From: Dyella sp. RRB7
GTDB taxonomy: Bacteria; Pseudomonadota; Gammaproteobacteria; Xanthomonadales; Rhodanobacteraceae
Direction of reading: 5' to 3'
DNA: 64,000 nt
Assembly (NCBI RefSeq): GCF_022761115.1
Contig: NZ_JAKWJS010000001.1
Coordinates: forward strand, 682,001 to 746,000
Each line of letters opens with the position of its first letter. Positions within the stretch are counted from its first letter, which is position 1. The notes under the pieces are model-generated. The model did not search any database. It saw only the letters and a list, made by a program, of their open reading frames with translations, and was not told where the DNA came from. Of the stretch, positions 18,300 through 27,592 are shown one piece after another. Both the position numbers and the translations under genes were made by a program.

Positions 18300-19226
18300 T
18301 CAGGCCCCCAGCGCACGGCGCACCATGGCCCCGAAACGGGCCTGATCCACCTCCATCACGATACGCGCGTTGGCGGGCTGACCCAGCCGGTCGGTCCAGT
18401 CCACCACGGTGGCGCCGCGGGTGAGCCGGCCATCCATTTCCACCGCCACGTGACGCGATTCGCTGCGCGTGACCATGCCTGGATCGATCGCCACCGCCAT
18501 CGCCAGCGCATCGGCGGCAATGACGCCGCGGCGACCGCGCTTGAGGTTGAATGCACGCGCGGTGCGGAACACCTGCTCGAAGAACCTCGCGCGCTCATCG
18601 CCAGCGGCCAGCCAGCCATCGAATTCCTCGTCGGTGAAGGCGTGCCGCAGCACCACTTCCCAATCGACCAGATCGAATGCCGGGAACGCCTCGAACACCA
18701 CGTGGGCCGCTTCCGGATCGAAGCCGATATTGAACTCGGCGGGGATCTTGCCGGTGTTGCCCAGGCCGGTCACCGCGCCGCCCATGATCACCAGGCGCTT
18801 CACGCGCTGCGGCAGGCCGGGGTCCAGCCGCACGGCCAGAGCCAGGTTGGTCAACGGCCCCAGTGCCACCAGCGTCAGGCCCGGTTGCTCGCGCGTAAGG
18901 CGCAGGATCGCCTGCACGGCATGCTCGGCGGACGCCACAGCTTTGGGCTCGGCAAAGCCGACATCGCCCAGGCCATCGGCACCATGCACGTGCACGGCGT
19001 CTTCCTCGGGCATGCGCACCAACGGTGTCGGGCAGCCGGCGAAGATCGGCGTCGGCGCGCCCACCAGATCGACCAGCGTGCGCGCATTGCGCACGGTGTG
19101 CCCCAGGCCCACATTGCCGGCGGCGATGGTCAGCCCGCTGACATCGGCGTGCGCGTGCGCCATCAGGATGGCGAGCGCATCGTCCACGCCCGGGTCGGTA
19201 TCGATCAGCAATGATGGCTTGCTCAT
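18300..19226 (-). CDS. Nucleoside hydrolase (inosine-uridine preferring type)
   Basis: 308 residues. The family fingerprint DTDPGVDDA (residues 9-17) supplies the calcium-binding aspartates. Also present are the IAAGNVGL strand (about 34-41), VALGPLTNLALA (about 120-131), MGGAV (about 149-153) and EFNIGFDPEAA (about 163-173). It cleaves the N-glycosidic bond of ribonucleosides, giving ribose and a free base for salvage; base preference cannot be read from sequence. It stands alone between rpmE2 and recG, same direction. Confidence 0.92.
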   Translation of the reverse strand: MSKPSLLIDTDPGVDDALAILMAHAHADVSGLTIAAGNVGLGHTVRNARTLVDLVGAPTPIFAGCPTPLVRMPEEDAVHVHGADGLGDVGFAEPKAVASAEHAVQAILRLTREQPGLTLVALGPLTNLALAVRLDPGLPQRVKRLVIMGGAVTGLGNTGKIPAEFNIGFDPEAAHVVFEAFPAFDLVDWEVVLRHAFTDEEFDGWLAAGDERARFFEQVFRTARAFNLKRGRRGVIAADALAMAVAIDPGMVTRSESRHVAVEMDGRLTRGATVVDWTDRLGQPANARIVMEVDQARFGAMVRRALGA

Positions 19227-19296
19227 GGTGCTTCGTCGTTGGGGTCGAACCCGCTAGCTTAGAAGCTCGCGCGCCCCGCGCAAACCCCGATGGCGC

Positions 19297-21417
19297 TTAC
19301 GCGTGGACGTAGCGCGCCGCGCCGCCGATCCAGCGCACGATCAGCTGCTCGGCCTGTTGCGGATGCTGCGACAGCAGTTGCGCGCCCACCTCCTGCACCG
19401 CCGGCAGCAAATGCGCATCGCGCGCCAGGTCGGCGATGCGGAAACTCAGCTGGCCGGTCTGTCGCGTGCCCAGTACTTCGCCGGGGCCACGCAATTCCAG
19501 ATCCTTCTCGGCGATGCGGAAACCATCGTTGGTTTCGCGCATCACCTGCAGGCGCTCGCGCGCCAGTTGTCCGAGTGGCGGCTGGTACAGCAGCACGCAA
19601 TTGGATGCCACGGCGCCACGCCCCACTCGCCCGCGCAGCTGATGCAACTGGGCCAGCCCCAGCCGCTCGCTGTTCTCGATCACCATCAGGCTGGCATTGG
19701 GCACGTCCACGCCCACTTCGATCACCGTGGTCGCCACCAGCACGGACAACTCGCCGGCCTTGAACGCGTCCATCACGGCCTGCTTGTCCCTGGGCTTCAT
19801 GCGGCCGTGGATCAGGCCGATGCGGCAGTCGGCCAGCGCGGCGGAAAGCTCGGCATGGGCCACCTCCGCCGCTTGCGCGCGCAGCTGTTCGGACTCCTCG
19901 ATCAGCGTGCATACCCAGTAGACCTGGCGTCCTTCCAGGCATGCCGCGTGGATGCGCTCGATCACTTCCACGCGTCGCGCATTCGAAATCGCAATGGTCT
20001 GTACCGGCGTGCGCCCCGGCGGCAGTTCATCGATGGCAGACACGTCGAGGTCGGCATAGGCGCTCATCGCCAGCGTGCGTGGAATGGGCGTGGCGGTAAG
20101 CACCAGCTGATGCGGCACCAGGCCCGATGCCCGATCCGCCCCCTTGTCGCGCAATGCCAGGCGCTGCTGCACGCCGAAGCGATGCTGCTCGTCCACGATC
20201 ACCAGGCCGAGCTGGCCGAAGGTCACGCCGTCTTGCATCAGCGCATGCGTGCCAATGACGACATGCGCGCCCTCGGCCACCCGTTGCAGCGCCTGCTGTC
20301 GCGCCTTGCCGGCCACCTTGCCCGCCAGCCAAGCCACCTCGATGCCCAGCGGCGTCAACCAGTGACGGAAGTGATGCAGGTGCTGCTCGGCCAGCAACTC
20401 GGTGGGCGCCATCAGCGCCACCTGCTGGCCGGACTCCACCGCAGCCAGCGCGGCCAGCGCCGCCACGATGGTCTTGCCGCTGCCCACGTCCCCCTGCACC
20501 AACCGCAACATGGGTTTGGGCTGCGCGATATCGGCGGCGATTTCCGCAACAACCCGCTGCTGCGCGCCAGTGAGGCCAAACGGCAGGCTGGCCAGCAGAC
20601 GCTCGCGCAGTTGCCCGGTGCCACGCAGGCTGGGTGCGTGGCGTCGACGCACGGCGGCGCGCATGCGCTTGAGGCTCAGATGCTGGGTGAGCAATTCCTC
20701 GAAGGCCAACCGCTGTTGCGCCGGGTGGCGGCCGGCGGTGAGCTGGCCCAGATGGGCATCCGGCGGTGGCCGGTGCACGTAGAGCAACGCCGCGCGCAGC
20801 GAGGTGAGTCCATGCGCTTCGCACAGCGCCGTGGGAATCAGCTCCAGCTGCGCCTCCGGCGGCAGCAGCGCCAGCGCCTTGGCGATCACCCCGGCCAGGC
20901 GCTTCTGTCCCAGCCCCTCGGTGGTCGGATAGATCGGGCTGAGCCGTTCGTCGACCACCGCCAGCTCGTCGCCGGCGAGCCGCTGGTATTGCGGATGCAC
21001 CATCTCCAGGCCCTGCGAGCCCTGGCGCACTTCGCCGTAGCAGAGCAGGCGCGCGCCGGGCTGCAGCTGGTCGGACTGGCTGCGACGAAAGTGAAAGAAG
21101 CGCAGCACCAGCGTCTGCTGCGAATCATCGCTGATGGCCACCTTGAGCTGGGGCCGGTAACGGAAGCCCCGCTCCACCGCCTCGATCACGCCCTCCACCT
21201 GCGCCCGCTCGCCGGGGCGCAGGTCGGCGATGGCGACGACCTGCGTCTTGTCCTCGTAGCGCAGCGGCAGGTGAAACCACAGATCCTGCACGCGCTCCAG
21301 GCCCAATCGCGCCAGTGCCTCGGCCAGCGCCGGGCCGACGCCCGGCAACGCCGACACGGGGGTGGCGCCGGGGTCGGCAGTAGGCGTGGCGGTGGCGCGT
21401 ACGCTGCGAGGCGGCAT
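19297..21417 (-). CDS. recG: ATP-dependent DNA helicase RecG
   Basis: 706 residues. The N-terminal wedge/OB region begins with a helix-hairpin-helix-like segment (ALPGVGPALAEALARLGL, about 24-41). Walker A is GDVGSGKT, the DExH box is DEQH, motif III is TATPIPRTLAM, and the C-terminal helicase half has ATTVIEVGVDVPNA and QLRGRVGRG. RecG remodels stalled replication forks and branched recombination intermediates. It lies downstream of spoT and ridA in the same direction, an order seen in many gammaproteobacteria, possibly one long transcript from the rpoZ promoter. Confidence 0.96.
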   Translation of the reverse strand: MPPRSVRATATPTADPGATPVSALPGVGPALAEALARLGLERVQDLWFHLPLRYEDKTQVVAIADLRPGERAQVEGVIEAVERGFRYRPQLKVAISDDSQQTLVLRFFHFRRSQSDQLQPGARLLCYGEVRQGSQGLEMVHPQYQRLAGDELAVVDERLSPIYPTTEGLGQKRLAGVIAKALALLPPEAQLELIPTALCEAHGLTSLRAALLYVHRPPPDAHLGQLTAGRHPAQQRLAFEELLTQHLSLKRMRAAVRRRHAPSLRGTGQLRERLLASLPFGLTGAQQRVVAEIAADIAQPKPMLRLVQGDVGSGKTIVAALAALAAVESGQQVALMAPTELLAEQHLHHFRHWLTPLGIEVAWLAGKVAGKARQQALQRVAEGAHVVIGTHALMQDGVTFGQLGLVIVDEQHRFGVQQRLALRDKGADRASGLVPHQLVLTATPIPRTLAMSAYADLDVSAIDELPPGRTPVQTIAISNARRVEVIERIHAACLEGRQVYWVCTLIEESEQLRAQAAEVAHAELSAALADCRIGLIHGRMKPRDKQAVMDAFKAGELSVLVATTVIEVGVDVPNASLMVIENSERLGLAQLHQLRGRVGRGAVASNCVLLYQPPLGQLARERLQVMRETNDGFRIAEKDLELRGPGEVLGTRQTGQLSFRIADLARDAHLLPAVQEVGAQLLSQHPQQAEQLIVRWIGGAARYVHA

Positions 21418-21497
21418 CGGCGAAGCCTAACCGAGCGCGACTCCCGCGCGCAGCGGGTGGTTGCCCATCCGCTGTCGGCGCAGGAACCGCCGATGGA

Positions 21498-21881
21498 TCA
21501 GTCCAGCACCATGACGGCATCGACTTCCACGTCGGCCATCTTCGGCAGCGCGGACACTTCGATGGTGGAGCGCGCCGGGTACGGCGCCTGGAAATATTCG
21601 GCCATCACTTCGTTGACCGTGGAGAAGTGCCCCAGGTTGGTCACGTAGATGCCCACGCGCACGATCTTGTCGAGCGAACCGCCCGCGGCCTCGGCCACGG
21701 CCTTGAGGTTATCGAACACGCGACGCGTCTGCGCGGCAATGCTGCCCTCGATCAGGTTGCCCGTGGCCGGATCGAGCGGGATCTGTCCGGAGAAATACAC
21801 CGTGTTGCCGGCGCGCACGGCCTGCGAATACGGGCCAATGGCGGCGGGGGCCTGGTCGGTGGCGATGATGCTGCGGGACAT
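21498..21881 (-). CDS. ridA: RidA-family enamine/imine deaminase
   Basis: 127 residues, full length for the YjgF/YER057c/UK114 family. Conserved blocks seen: [24 protein letters not shown] is present in substance, the [12 protein letters not shown] helix, and the Arg-containing [13 protein letters not shown] at about 101-113, which holds the substrate carboxylate. RidA hydrolyses reactive 2-aminoacrylate formed by PLP enzymes. Between spoT and recG, same strand. Confidence 0.95.
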   Translation of the reverse strand: MSRSIIATDQAPAAIGPYSQAVRAGNTVYFSGQIPLDPATGNLIEGSIAAQTRRVFDNLKAVAEAAGGSLDKIVRVGIYVTNLGHFSTVNEVMAEYFQAPYPARSTIEVSALPKMADVEVDAVMVLD

Positions 21882-21954
21882 GACAAATCCTCTGCGCGAA
21901 GGTGAAAGCGCAGAGTGTAAGCCCAGTTCGGCAGGCTGTCCCGCGGACGGAAAA

Positions 21955-24120
21955 CTACAACGGGTAGCGGTAGGCGCCGCTGACCACGCCGGTGCGACGC
22001 ACGCGCCGGATCACTTCGGCCAGATGCTTGCGGTTCTTCACTTCCAGCGCGAACAGCAAGGTGGCCGCCGACGCATCGCGCTCGACGTATTCCACGTTCT
22101 CGATATTGGAGTTGGCCGCCGCGATGGCCGCCGCCACCGTGGCCAGCACGCCGGGACGGTTGATGACCTCGATGCGCAGCTCGGCGCGGTAGTCGCCCTG
22201 CACGTCGCGGTCCCACTCGATCGCCACGCAACGCTCCGGCGACTTGCGCAGCTCCACCACGTTCGGGCATTCCACCCGATGCACCACGATGCCCTTGCCC
22301 GAGGACAGGTAGCCGATGATCTCGTCGCCCGGCAGCGGATGGCAGCAGTTGCCGAAGCTCAGCACGCCGCGCTCGGCGCCGGTGATGTGGATCTTCTCCG
22401 CCGCATGCGGCGCGGCCTGCGCATCGGAAGCCTTCTTGCCGCGCGCCGCCACCAGCTGGCTGGCGACCAGGTGCGGCATGCGGTTGCCCAGCGCAATGTC
22501 GGAAAGCAGTTCCTCCAGACGCTTGAGCTTGGAGGTTTCCAGGAAACGATCGAGCACGGCCGGCGGAATCGCATCGAGGCTGCTGCCCAGCGCGTCGAGC
22601 GCGCGGTCGAGCATGCGATGGCCGAAGTCCACCGCATCCTCGTGCTGCAGGTGCTTGAGGTACTGGCGGATCGCCGTACGCGCCTTGCCAGTGACCACCG
22701 ACTCCAGCCATGCGGGATTGGGCACGGCGGACGGCGCGGTGATGATTTCCACCAGCTGCCCCGATTCCAGGCGCGTGCGCAGCGGCAGCAGTTTCTTGTC
22801 CACCCGCGCCGCCACGGCGTGATCGCCCACGTCGGTGTGCACGGCATAGGCGAAGTCGAGCGCGGTGGCGTTGCGCGGCAACGAGAGAATGTCACCGCGC
22901 GGGGTGAACAGGTAGACCTCGTCCGGGAACAGGTCGATCTTGACGTTCTCGATGAACTCCGACGACGAGGCCGTGTTGGCCTGGCTGTCGGCCAGCGACG
23001 ATAGCCACTCGCGCGCGCGCGCCTGCGCGCTGTTCGCGGGACCGGAATCGGTCTTGTAGGCCCAGTGCGCCGCCACGCCGCGCTCGGCCACGGAATCCAT
23101 TTCGGCGGTGCGGACCTGCACTTCGATCGGTGCGCCGAATGGCCCCAGCAGCACGGTATGCAGCGACTGGTAACCGTTGGCCTTGGGAATGGCGATGAAA
23201 TCCTTGAAGCGACGATCCACCGGCTTGTACAGCCCATGCACGGCGCCCAGCGCCATGTAGCAGCTCATTGCCGAGTCGACCACCACGCGGAAGCCGTACA
23301 CATCCATCAGCTGTGCAAAGCTCTTGTGCTCGTTGTGCATCTTCGAATAGATGCTCCACGGCGACTTGATGCGCCCCACCACCCGCGCGGTGAGGTGTTC
23401 GGCCGTCAGGCGCGCCGACAGCGCCGCCTCGATCTTGCCCATCGCCTCGCGCCGGTTGCCCAGCGCGGCGCGGATGCGCTCGCTGATCACGCGGTAGCGA
23501 TCGGGATACAGCGCGCGGAAACCCAGGTCCTGCAGTTCCGCCTTGAACTTGTTCATGCCCAGGCGCTGCGCGATGGGCGCGTAGATTTCCAGCGTCTCGC
23601 GCGCGATGCGGCGGCGCGAGGGGGCATCCTTGGCGCCCAGCGTGCGCATGTTGTGCAGGCGGTCGGCCAGCTTGATGAGGATCACGCGCAGGTCGCGCGC
23701 CATCGCCAGCAGCATCTTGCGGAAACTTTCCGCGTCCGCCTCCTGGCGGCTGCTGAAGCTCATCTTGTCCAGCTTGGTGACGCCGTCGACCAGCTCGGCC
23801 ACCGTCTCGCCGAACTCGCCGGCAAGCTCGGTACGGCTCAGCGTGGTGTCTTCCAGCGTGTCATGCAGGATCGCCGCGATGATGGTCTCGGCGTCCAGGC
23901 CCAGCTCGGCCAGGATGCCGGCCACGGCGACCGGGTGCGTGATGTAGGGCTCGCCGCTCTTGCGGGCCTGGCCCTCGTGCGCGCGGGCGCCCACTTCGTA
24001 GGCACGGATCACGCGCGCCACTTGCGCTTCCGGCAGATAGGCCACGCGCTCCTTCAGCGCCAGCACATACGGCGGCAGCGTCGAGGAATCCAGGGGCGAG
24101 GAGTCCGTGACGGCCGGCAT
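21955..24120 (-). CDS. spoT: Bifunctional (p)ppGpp synthetase/hydrolase SpoT
   Basis: 721 residues. The HD hydrolase domain has THPVAVA (His62) and ILHDTLEDT (His86-Asp87), a small variation on the usual HDVIEDT. The synthetase domain has the [12 protein letters not shown] loop, YGFRVVV, and [19 protein letters not shown]; its RxKD form is typical of bifunctional Rel/SpoT enzymes rather than RelA. TGS (about 395-455) and C-terminal ACT (about 645-715) domains follow. It sets alarmone levels in the stringent response. It follows rpoZ in the same direction, as in E. coli. Confidence 0.96.
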   Translation of the reverse strand: MPAVTDSSPLDSSTLPPYVLALKERVAYLPEAQVARVIRAYEVGARAHEGQARKSGEPYITHPVAVAGILAELGLDAETIIAAILHDTLEDTTLSRTELAGEFGETVAELVDGVTKLDKMSFSSRQEADAESFRKMLLAMARDLRVILIKLADRLHNMRTLGAKDAPSRRRIARETLEIYAPIAQRLGMNKFKAELQDLGFRALYPDRYRVISERIRAALGNRREAMGKIEAALSARLTAEHLTARVVGRIKSPWSIYSKMHNEHKSFAQLMDVYGFRVVVDSAMSCYMALGAVHGLYKPVDRRFKDFIAIPKANGYQSLHTVLLGPFGAPIEVQVRTAEMDSVAERGVAAHWAYKTDSGPANSAQARAREWLSSLADSQANTASSSEFIENVKIDLFPDEVYLFTPRGDILSLPRNATALDFAYAVHTDVGDHAVAARVDKKLLPLRTRLESGQLVEIITAPSAVPNPAWLESVVTGKARTAIRQYLKHLQHEDAVDFGHRMLDRALDALGSSLDAIPPAVLDRFLETSKLKRLEELLSDIALGNRMPHLVASQLVAARGKKASDAQAAPHAAEKIHITGAERGVLSFGNCCHPLPGDEIIGYLSSGKGIVVHRVECPNVVELRKSPERCVAIEWDRDVQGDYRAELRIEVINRPGVLATVAAAIAAANSNIENVEYVERDASAATLLFALEVKNRKHLAEVIRRVRRTGVVSGAYRYPL

Positions 24121-24253
24121 GGATGTTCGGTCCCCGCTCAGGCGACCGCCTCGCCGCGTTTGACGGTGGCGAGGGTGGCGGCATGGAGGCGCGAGCAGGC
24201 CAAGCCGGACATGCCGGCCTGAATCGCTCGCTGTCTACAGCCGCCGCCTTCCA

Positions 24254-24544
24254 TCAGTCGTCTCCGCCCTTGGAGAGGTCGTCGTCCACCTCGGCGGCGG
24301 CCCACTCCAGCGCCTCGCGTTCGGCACGCTCGCGCTCGGCCTTGTCGATCTCGTCGATGGTGGCCTGGTCGATGCGGCGGTCGGCGATCTCGCGCAGGGC
24401 GAGCACGGTCGGCTTGTCGTGATCGGGATTGACTGCCGGCTCGGCACCCTTGGCGAGCTGGCGGGCGCGCTTGGTCGCCATGAGCACCAGTTCGAAGCGG
24501 TTGTCGACTACCTGCAGGCAGTCTTCGACGGTAATGCGGGCCAT
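24254..24544 (-). CDS. rpoZ: RNA polymerase omega subunit
   Basis: 96 residues beginning [20 protein letters not shown], the strongly conserved omega N-terminus, followed by [11 protein letters not shown] and [13 protein letters not shown]. The C-terminal 30 residues are acidic and variable, as usual. Omega helps assemble beta' into RNA polymerase and forms part of a ppGpp site. First gene of the leftward rpoZ-spoT unit, with a good sigma-70 promoter upstream. Confidence 0.96.
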   Translation of the reverse strand: MARITVEDCLQVVDNRFELVLMATKRARQLAKGAEPAVNPDHDKPTVLALREIADRRIDQATIDEIDKAERERAEREALEWAAAEVDDDLSKGGDD

Positions 24545-24582
24545 CTGAAATCCTTAGAGAATAAAGCGACTTATCACCTGTC

Positions 24583-24611
24583 AGTGTAGCCAGCGGCCGC
24601 TTTGCTGGCAA
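24583..24611 (-). promoter_or_regulatory. Sigma-70 promoter for rpoZ-spoT
   Basis: On the minus strand: TTGCCA (24611-24606), a 17-base spacer, TACACT (24588-24583), about 40 bases before the rpoZ start. Both boxes match well. Confidence 0.6.
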
Positions 24612-24698
24612 TGCAGCAAGACGTATGATGCGCAGTTCACGCAGTCTGCAGCTCTGTCCCCGGAAACTAGGGGGCCTGTACATAATAAAAAACCAGAC

Positions 24699-24714
24699 AG
24701 TACAATATTGTACT
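24699..24714. promoter_or_regulatory. Perfect 16-base palindrome upstream of mlaA
   Basis: AGTACAATATTGTACT lies between the divergent rpoZ and mlaA genes, 30 bases before the mlaA start, in a short AT-rich patch. A second TGTACA occurs at 24677-24682. It has the form of a dimeric repressor operator; the regulator is unknown. Confidence 0.45.
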
Positions 24715-24743
24715 CCCTCTAGCCCCCAGGACTGTCGCCACCG

Positions 24744-25583
24744 ATGCCGTCCGCCTTCCGCTCACTCCTCCCACGCAGCCTGCCCCTGGTGGCACTGGTC
24801 CTGTTGGCCGGCTGCACGATCGCCAAGCCACGCACCGACGATCCCTACGAGAAGTTCAACCGGAAGGTCTACGCCTTCAACGACTCGGTGGACAAGGCCG
24901 TGGTCCGGCCGGTCGCGGTGGGTTACCGCAAGGTGACCAACCCCACCATCCGCCGCTGCGTGAGCGACTTCTTCACCAACATCCATATGCCGATCACGGT
25001 GGCCAATGACCTGCTGCAGGCTCGTCCCTGGCAGGCCATCCAGGGCAGCGGCCGCTTCCTGGTGAACCTGACCCTGGGCATCGGCGGCTTCTTCGACCCG
25101 GCCAGCCAGCTCGGCATCCCGCTCAACGAAACCGACTTCGGCATCACCCTGGCGCACTGGGGCGTGCCGGAAGGCGGCTACCTGATGCTGCCCCTGATGG
25201 GTCCATCGACGGTCCGCGACGTGTGGCGCCTGCCGGTGGACGGCTATTTCTTCGACCCGCTGAGCTACTACGAGCGCAACAACCACTACGAGTTCGGCCA
25301 GCAATACATCCCGCAGGCGCTCTACCTGGTGACGCTGCGCTCGTCCGCGATCGATGCCGAGAGCTTCCTGGCCTCGGCCTACGACCCCTACGCCTTCATC
25401 CGCGACGCGTATCGCCAGCAACGCATCTACCAGATCTATGACGGCAATCCGCCCACCGACGTGATCGAGCAGATGCAGGGCCTGAAGGACAAGAACTTCG
25501 ATCCCGACCAGCTGCTGGACGAACAGCAGAAGTGGGAGAACAAGCAGCCGGCGAAGCCGACCCAGAATCCAGCACCGAACTAA
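24744..25583 (+). CDS. mlaA: Outer-membrane lipid-asymmetry lipoprotein MlaA (VacJ)
   Basis: 279 residues. A lipoprotein signal ends Leu-Ala-Gly-Cys (Cys24). The core MlaA region is complete: DDPYEKFNRKVYAFND, the LLQARPWQAIQGSGRFLVN segment, GGFFDPASQLGIPLNETDFG and the GWGxGEGPY-like AHWGVPEGGYLMLPLMGPSTVRD. MlaA removes misplaced phospholipids from the outer leaflet and hands them to MlaC. In this genome it is separate from, and convergent with, mlaFEDCB. The C-terminal tail is Gln/Lys/Pro-rich. Confidence 0.94.
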   Translation: MPSAFRSLLPRSLPLVALVLLAGCTIAKPRTDDPYEKFNRKVYAFNDSVDKAVVRPVAVGYRKVTNPTIRRCVSDFFTNIHMPITVANDLLQARPWQAIQGSGRFLVNLTLGIGGFFDPASQLGIPLNETDFGITLAHWGVPEGGYLMLPLMGPSTVRDVWRLPVDGYFFDPLSYYERNNHYEFGQQYIPQALYLVTLRSSAIDAESFLASAYDPYAFIRDAYRQQRIYQIYDGNPPTDVIEQMQGLKDKNFDPDQLLDEQQKWENKQPAKPTQNPAPN

Positions 25584-25598
25584 TTGGATTCATGCATG

Positions 25599-25623
25599 AA
25601 AGAGGGGCCGCAAGGCCCCTTTT
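25599..25623 (+). terminator. Terminator after mlaA
   Basis: Stem AGGGGCC/GGCCCCT (25603-25609 with 25614-25620), loop GCAA, then TTT; A-rich left side, so it may also serve the leftward mlaB. Confidence 0.75.
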
Positions 25624-25646
25624 CATTACCGCAACACCACCGACGC

Positions 25647-25955
25647 TCAGGCCAACAGGCCTTCCACCTCGCAGACGCTGGCCAGCAGGTGCATGCCCTC
25701 GGGCATGTTGCGCACGGACAGCTTGCGTCCCTGCCGCGCCGACGCCGCCAGCACCGCCAGCACGCAGGCCAGGCCCGCGCTATCGGTGCGCGTCACGCCG
25801 GCGAGGTCGAGCGTATGGCGGCCATCGCGCGCCACCGCCGCCGTGAGGGCATCGAGCGCGGCGGCCGCGCTGGCGAACGTCAAGGCGCCGGACACGCGCA
25901 CGCTGCCCGGCGTACCGTCATCGACCTGCACTGGCACGTGCCCGGAAGCCATCAC
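25647..25955 (-). CDS. mlaB: STAS-domain protein MlaB
   Basis: 102 residues forming one STAS domain. Seen are the N-terminal VRVSGALTFASAAAALDAL, the central LDLAGVTRTDSAGLACVLAVL with the conserved Asp-Ser, and RNMPEGMHLLASVCEV. MlaB binds the ATPase MlaF in the inner-membrane MlaFEDB complex and is needed for its stability. Its start overlaps the mlaC stop by 4 bases. Last gene of the leftward mla operon. Confidence 0.9.
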   Translation of the reverse strand: MMASGHVPVQVDDGTPGSVRVSGALTFASAAAALDALTAAVARDGRHTLDLAGVTRTDSAGLACVLAVLAASARQGRKLSVRNMPEGMHLLASVCEVEGLLA

Positions 25956-26626
25956 TTGGTGGTATTCCCGCTGTCCTTTTCCATCGTCTCCAGCGCCTTC
26001 TCGCCCTGGGTCTCGAGGTTGGTGATCAGCTGGTCGATGCCGACCTTGCGGATCTCGGCGTCGACCTGGTTGCGGTAATTGGTGATGTAGGAAATGCCTT
26101 CGATGATCACGTCGTAGGCCTTCCAGTTGCCATCGCGATCCTTGCGGAACGCGTAGTCGACCGCCACGGTCTTGCCATCGTCCATCGTCACCTGGGTACG
26201 CACGATGGTGCGCTTGTCGTTGAGGTCGCCGTTGAACGGCAGCACCTTCACGCGACCACGGGTGTAGTCGAGCAGGCCCTCGGCGTAACGATGGGTGATC
26301 GAGTTGTAGAACGCCTTGGCGAAACGGGAGCGCTGTTCCGGGCTGGCTTCGCGGGCATGCTGGCCCAGCACCAGGATCGACGCGTAGTCGATGTCGAAGT
26401 GCGGCAGGAACACGCTGTCGATCACGCCGATCAGCTTTTCATGATTGTTCTTCAGCTCCGCCTGGTGGCCCTCGATGGCCTTGGAGAGCTGGTCGGAAAT
26501 CGCCTGCACCACCTGGGGCGGCGTCTGCTGGGCGCCCGCGGTCGCCGCGGCATCCTGGGCGAATGCGGGCACGGCGATCACGCTACCGAAAGCGACGGCG
26601 GTGGCAAGAGCCAGACTGCGCAACAT
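25952..26626 (-). CDS. mlaC: Periplasmic phospholipid-binding protein MlaC
   Basis: 224 residues from ATG 26626, chosen for the upstream ribosome site (CAGGAG, 7 bases away) and because it begins a clean signal peptide ending at Ala-Phe-Ala (about 20-22). The mature Tol-tolerance/MlaC domain has LGQHAREASPEQRSRFAKAF and the VDYAFRKDRDGNWKAYDVII block. It ferries phospholipid across the periplasm between MlaA and MlaD. It lies 53 bases after mlaD and overlaps mlaB. Confidence 0.93.
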   Translation of the reverse strand: MLRSLALATAVAFGSVIAVPAFAQDAAATAGAQQTPPQVVQAISDQLSKAIEGHQAELKNNHEKLIGVIDSVFLPHFDIDYASILVLGQHAREASPEQRSRFAKAFYNSITHRYAEGLLDYTRGRVKVLPFNGDLNDKRTIVRTQVTMDDGKTVAVDYAFRKDRDGNWKAYDVIIEGISYITNYRNQVDAEIRKVGIDQLITNLETQGEKALETMEKDSGNTTK

Positions 26627-26679
26627 GGGGAAACTCCTGAACGGGATCTTGGGGGAATATCGGTACGCAATGCGCCGGT

Positions 26680-27549
26680 TCAATGCTTGTCGCCGGCGCC
26701 AGCCTTGCCGTTGTCGGCGTCCTTCTTGGCATCGGTGGACGAACCACTAACCAGGAATTTGCCGATAAGGTCCTCGATCTGCATCGCCGACTGGGTCAGC
26801 ACCATCTCGTCGCCGTTTTTCAGCATGTCGGGCGAACCGCCGGGCTGGATGGCAACGTACTGGGTGCCGATCAAACCACTGGTGAACACGGCGGCGGCCG
26901 AGTCATCCGGGATCTGGCTGTACTTCTTGTCGATGGCCAGGGTCACTTCCGCATCGAGCTTGACCGGGTCGGCCTGGATCGACTGCACGCTGCCGATCGC
27001 CACGCCGGCCATCTTGACCGGGGCCCCGACCGAAAGCGCGCCGATATTGCTGAAGCGCGCCTTGACCAGGTAGCTGCCGGACAGGTTGTCCGCCACGCCG
27101 CCGGCACCGAAGAACTTGCCGAGCATCTCCTCCAGCTGCTGCGCCGGACGGGTGAGCGCCAGCGTGCCGCCAGCGGCCACGGGGTTCTTCGAATGGCCGT
27201 ACTGGACACCCACGTACTGGTCGCCCAGCAGGCCGCTGGTGAAGATGGTGGCGACCGAGTCGTCGGGAATCTGGTTGTAGCGCTGGTCGATGGACAGCTT
27301 CACATCGGCCGTCTCCTTGCCCGGATCGAGCACGATCGACTGCACCTGGCCGATGCGCACGCCGGCCACCTTCACCGGCGCACGCTCCTTGAGCTGGCCG
27401 ATATTGGCGAAGTGGGCCTCGACGGTGTAGCTGGGGCCACGACTGGTGTTGGCCACCGAGGTGGTCTGGGTGGCGAGATAGCCGAGCGCGGCGAAGCCGA
27501 GCACGATGAACAGGCCGGTGCCGACGGCATAGGATTGTCTCTGGCTCAC
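26680..27549 (-). CDS. mlaD: MlaD-like MCE protein with two tandem MCE domains
   Basis: 289 residues against about 150-185 for a usual MlaD. One N-terminal membrane helix (about 9-27) is followed by two MCE domains: residues 41-140 and 160-262. They align at a constant offset of 119 residues; APVKVAGVRIGQVQSI matches APVKMAGVAIGSVQSI, and FTSGLLGDQYVGVQ matches FTSGLIGTQYVAIQ. The tail is Lys/Asp-rich. MlaD normally forms a single hexameric ring that carries lipid from MlaC to MlaE. A doubled domain predicts two stacked rings or a longer channel, which is inference. Position between mlaE and mlaC is standard. Start MSQRQSYAVG is like that of other MlaD proteins. Confidence 0.92.
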   Translation of the reverse strand: MSQRQSYAVGTGLFIVLGFAALGYLATQTTSVANTSRGPSYTVEAHFANIGQLKERAPVKVAGVRIGQVQSIVLDPGKETADVKLSIDQRYNQIPDDSVATIFTSGLLGDQYVGVQYGHSKNPVAAGGTLALTRPAQQLEEMLGKFFGAGGVADNLSGSYLVKARFSNIGALSVGAPVKMAGVAIGSVQSIQADPVKLDAEVTLAIDKKYSQIPDDSAAAVFTSGLIGTQYVAIQPGGSPDMLKNGDEMVLTQSAMQIEDLIGKFLVSGSSTDAKKDADNGKAGAGDKH

Positions 27550-27592
27550 GGCACGATCCTCAATGAAAGGTGGGTTGATACGGTCATGGCGC

